64,000 nt of DNA from Rhodococcus opacus B4 (GTDB lineage: Bacteria; Actinomycetota; Actinomycetes; Mycobacteriales; Mycobacteriaceae). The stretch's first letter is position 1. Each line of letters starts with the position of its first letter. The stretch is from positions 4,278,001-4,342,000 of the forward strand of contig NC_012522.1 in NCBI RefSeq assembly GCF_000010805.1, given 5' to 3'. This document shows positions 61,757 to 64,000 of the stretch, in pieces. The notes under the pieces were generated by a model that searched no databases, was not told the origin of the DNA, and was given only the letters and a program-made list of their open reading frames with translations. The position numbers and the translations under genes were made by a program.

Positions 61757-64000
61757 TCTCGAAGGATGGTGTCGAACAGAGGATCAACCGGTCGGAACTG
61801 GCTACGTTCGTCGCGTTGGGTTGGCTGCCGGTGAACCGTCCGCCGGCGATTCTTCCTGTGACACCGTTGTCCGTCGATGACGTGGATGCGCGGGTGACTG
61901 CTGTCGGTAATGCCACTTATGCCCCGCAGTCTGTGGTTGCAGATGTGGCCGCGAAGGCATCGCAGTCGGCCCACGATGCGATCAAGCCGGACGGGTCCGC
62001 ACGGGCAGTTGGCAAGTCCGAGTTGATGCTCAACGTCAAGGACTTCGGCGCTAAGGGTGACTTCGTCAGCCGGAACTACGGCTCAATCTCCGCGGGCTCG
62101 GCTACCTTGTCGGGGAGCGGCACGCCCGTGTTCACGTCCGCAGATGTCGGGAAGTCGATCCTCGTACCCGGCGCGGGAGCAGGCAGCGTTCTTCCCTCAA
62201 TCGGCACGGTCACTGCGACCCCCTCGACCACCGGGGGCACTCTTGCGGCTGGCACGTATTACTACAAGGTTTGCCCGCAGTCGGTTTACGGTGTCGCCTT
62301 GCCGAGCGCTGAGGTATCGGCGGTCACGACCGGGGCAACTGGCTCAGTGGCTTTGTCGTGGAGTGCGGTTGCCGGTGCAATCTCTTACCGGATCTACCGC
62401 TCGTCTGCTGCTGGTACCGAGACCTATCTCGACACCACGATCGGTGCAGCATTCACTGACATCGGCTCCAGCGTTCCGGCCTCTGGCGCGTTCGCACCCG
62501 TCCCGCCCACAGTGGACCTGAGTGGACCGCCGCTGATTGCAGTGATTTCGGCGGTGAGTTCCGGCACGCAGGCCACACTGTCCGTGGCGGCGACAAGGGC
62601 TGTCAACACGGTGACGCTGCGATACGGAACGGACGACACCGCCGCGATCCAGGCTGCTATCGATGCCGCCGGTCAACGGTTGATCTACTTCCCGAGTGCG
62701 TCGTACCTGATCTCGGCGCTGACGCTCGCCAGTTCAGTGAAGCTGTGGGGCGCGGGGAGTGGGAGCAAACCGCCCGGATCTGCGCCGGCATCGCGCCTGG
62801 TCTCACTCTCGCCCACGGCGGACGGTCTGAGTATCTCGGCGGCAGGAACCGTCATCGAGGACATCGCCTTGGTGAACCTGCACGGTGGACCCACCGCGGG
62901 CGTGGGCATCCGCTACGCAGGAGCCCATTACGGACACCTGAACAGGGCTCTGGTGAGCGGCTTCTACGATTGCGTGGCAGTGGAATCGAACACCTATCCC
63001 ACCTTCACCAGCTCGCACATCCTCGACCCCGTCCGATACGGATTAACATTCAGCAACGCGGCAGAGCCGGACACGGGCGACCAGGTCATCTTGGGAGTGA
63101 CGTTCTCCGTCGTATCGACTCCGCGCAATCCGCTTGCTGCGATCCGATGGATATCGGGCGGTGGCCTCCGTGTCTCCAACTCGAAGGTGAACGGAAACCG
63201 GAAGTATGCTGGCCGGTTCGGTATCGGCTTGGATTGCGTGGTCGCGGATGGGATCGCTACATCGGATATCTTCGTGACCGGTTCGAGCATCGAGAACGTC
63301 ACGAGTAGGGGCGTCTCATTCACTCAGGCGGCGGGCGGCACAGGAACCCTCTCGAACATCATCATCAGCGACAATGAGTTCGGGGCGGACGTGTGCGCAG
63401 ACCCGGTCTACGTGGTTGCGACCACCGCTAATGCGCTTGACCGTATCGAGGTGAAGGACAACCTCATCCTCAACGGTTCGCACACTGCCTGCTACTTCGA
63501 GAATGTCAGCAACGTGCTCGTGGGCGGCAACCACATCGAGGGTGGCGTGTCCCTCAGTGCGATCTACTTCAAGAACTGCACAAGGTTCTTGATCGAGCCG
63601 AACCTGATCAACACAGCTCCCGGAGTATTCGTTGACCAGAACTGCTCGAGATATACGATCGGTCGGCAGAATGGCCGTGGCGTCATCCTCCGCGACCAGA
63701 GCATCGGAAACCTCGGCAACACGCCTATGGGAACGGTCGAGACCGAGTACACCAACGCCCTGCCCGTGTTGGGCGCCTCGTACTCCACGCTGATCGGCTT
63801 CACCCCGACCTCCGGTATCGGCGGTGTCGTTCAAGCGACGCTGTCGGGATTCACCTCGGGCGGGGTCTCTCCGGGTCCATTCGTCGTAACAACGAAGCGG
63901 CTGCTGGTTCGGCCCACTGGCGGTTCGGTGACGGCGACTGTTCTGGATAGCGACTCCAGCGCTGGTGTGGCAGTCGACTTTGAATGGAACACGACCGACG
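61741..64000 (+). CDS. beta-helix tail spike (pectate-lyase-3 fold), 3' end outside window
   Basis: ATG 61741; open to the window end (753 codons seen). An N-terminal adaptor-like segment (1-95) precedes VKDFGAKGD (about 99-107), the start of the Pectate_lyase_3 signature. Its partner TDDTAAIQAAIDAAG comes only at about 297. Between them lies an insertion with a fibronectin-III-like unit (TYYYKVCPQSVYGVALPSAE, VALSWSAVAGAISYRIYRS). Beta-helix coils follow (VSNVLVGGNHIEGG, FLIEPNLIN). It probably binds or cleaves a cell-surface polysaccharide. Confidence 0.82.
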   Translation, partial: MAELVISKDGVEQRINRSELATFVALGWLPVNRPPAILPVTPLSVDDVDARVTAVGNATYAPQSVVADVAAKASQSAHDAIKPDGSARAVGKSELMLNVKDFGAKGDFVSRNYGSISAGSATLSGSGTPVFTSADVGKSILVPGAGAGSVLPSIGTVTATPSTTGGTLAAGTYYYKVCPQSVYGVALPSAEVSAVTTGATGSVALSWSAVAGAISYRIYRSSAAGTETYLDTTIGAAFTDIGSSVPASGAFAPVPPTVDLSGPPLIAVISAVSSGTQATLSVAATRAVNTVTLRYGTDDTAAIQAAIDAAGQRLIYFPSASYLISALTLASSVKLWGAGSGSKPPGSAPASRLVSLSPTADGLSISAAGTVIEDIALVNLHGGPTAGVGIRYAGAHYGHLNRALVSGFYDCVAVESNTYPTFTSSHILDPVRYGLTFSNAAEPDTGDQVILGVTFSVVSTPRNPLAAIRWISGGGLRVSNSKVNGNRKYAGRFGIGLDCVVADGIATSDIFVTGSSIENVTSRGVSFTQAAGGTGTLSNIIISDNEFGADVCADPVYVVATTANALDRIEVKDNLILNGSHTACYFENVSNVLVGGNHIEGGVSLSAIYFKNCTRFLIEPNLINTAPGVFVDQNCSRYTIGRQNGRGVILRDQSIGNLGNTPMGTVETEYTNALPVLGASYSTLIGFTPTSGIGGVVQATLSGFTSGGVSPGPFVVTTKRLLVRPTGGSVTATVLDSDSSAGVAVDFEWNTTD

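Larger units (their letters stand above)
42903..64000. mobile_element. prophage integrated in tRNA-Arg(ACG), left 21 kb
   Basis: From the tRNA 3' end to the window edge all genes are phage-like: repressor, Cro, antirepressor, small early genes, nuclease, ssDNA-binding-like protein, primase-helicase, origin, HNH, terminases, portal and tail spike. Integrase, capsid, protease, tail and lysis genes must lie further right if the prophage is complete. Genes are mostly rightward and coupled by 4-bp overlaps. Confidence 0.9.

Overview
The window is high-GC actinobacterial chromosome carrying two mobile elements. The organism is a mycolic-acid-bearing Mycobacteriales member, most likely Rhodococcus. 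The evidence is the galactan machinery (GlfT1, GlfT2, Wzm/Wzt-type exporter), an antigen-85-type mycolyltransferase homologue, the proteasome activator Bpa, WhiB-type proteins, frequent GTG starts and ATGA/GTGA gene overlaps. The genus is inferred from overall gene content; no rRNA is present.

Region 1 (1-26760) is core chromosome centred on the cell envelope. It holds an HtrA-like protease, rmlC-rmlA with divergent rmlB (dTDP-rhamnose), an LpxA-like acyltransferase divergent from a sugar aminotransferase and Gfo/Idh dehydrogenase, a thioredoxin-reductase-like enzyme with its divergent XRE-cupin regulator, a GDSL lipoprotein, a YfhO-like membrane protein and a GT2. Then come glfT2 with a GT-C transferase, a TylF-like methyltransferase, rsgA, wzm-wzt-glfT1, bpa, a cysteine-desulfurase-like protein, a quinone oxidoreductase and a MarR regulator. 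The order quinone oxidoreductase / desulfurase-like / bpa / wzm-wzt-glfT1 resembles the Rv3777-Rv3783 neighbourhood of M. tuberculosis.

Region 2 (26801-36353) is a tRNA-Ser(UGA) integration hotspot. A ~9 kb element lies between 31-bp direct repeats (26865-26895 and 35809-35839). It encodes a tyrosine integrase, an XRE repressor, an excisionase-like protein, a Toprim/ATPase replication protein, a short WhiB-like protein and many small coupled genes. Its only virion gene is one HK97-type major capsid protein. A NYN-domain nuclease follows a 750-bp structured noncoding stretch. The layout fits a phage satellite better than a complete phage or a conjugative element. Just outside the right repeat are the decayed integrase tail and one gene of an older element in the same tRNA.

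Region 3 (36354-42902) is chromosome again: TfoX-like protein, two-domain VOC protein, SRPBCC/TIGR03086 fusion with an ArsR regulator, a DinB-like protein, an antigen-85-like esterase, the aromatic aminotransferase Pat, a DLH-like protein, tRNA-Ser(GCU) and tRNA-Arg(ACG).

Region 4 (42903 to the window end) is the left part of a prophage in tRNA-Arg(ACG). A leftward repressor reads into the tRNA across the junction, which suggests integration-dependent immunity. Rightward come a Cro-like protein, an antirepressor, an operon of small coupled genes with a WhiB-HTH protein, a Cas4/RecB-like nuclease, an ssDNA-binding-like protein and a 904-codon primase/polymerase-helicase fusion. Two cysteine-rich genes appear to be nested in the fusion's linker. 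A probable replication origin follows, with eleven TGTCCACA sites around an AT-rich core, then Zn-finger proteins and a resolvase-like nuclease. Last come the HNH-terminase-portal packaging genes and a large beta-helix tail spike that runs off the window. Integrase, capsid and tail genes are not in view.
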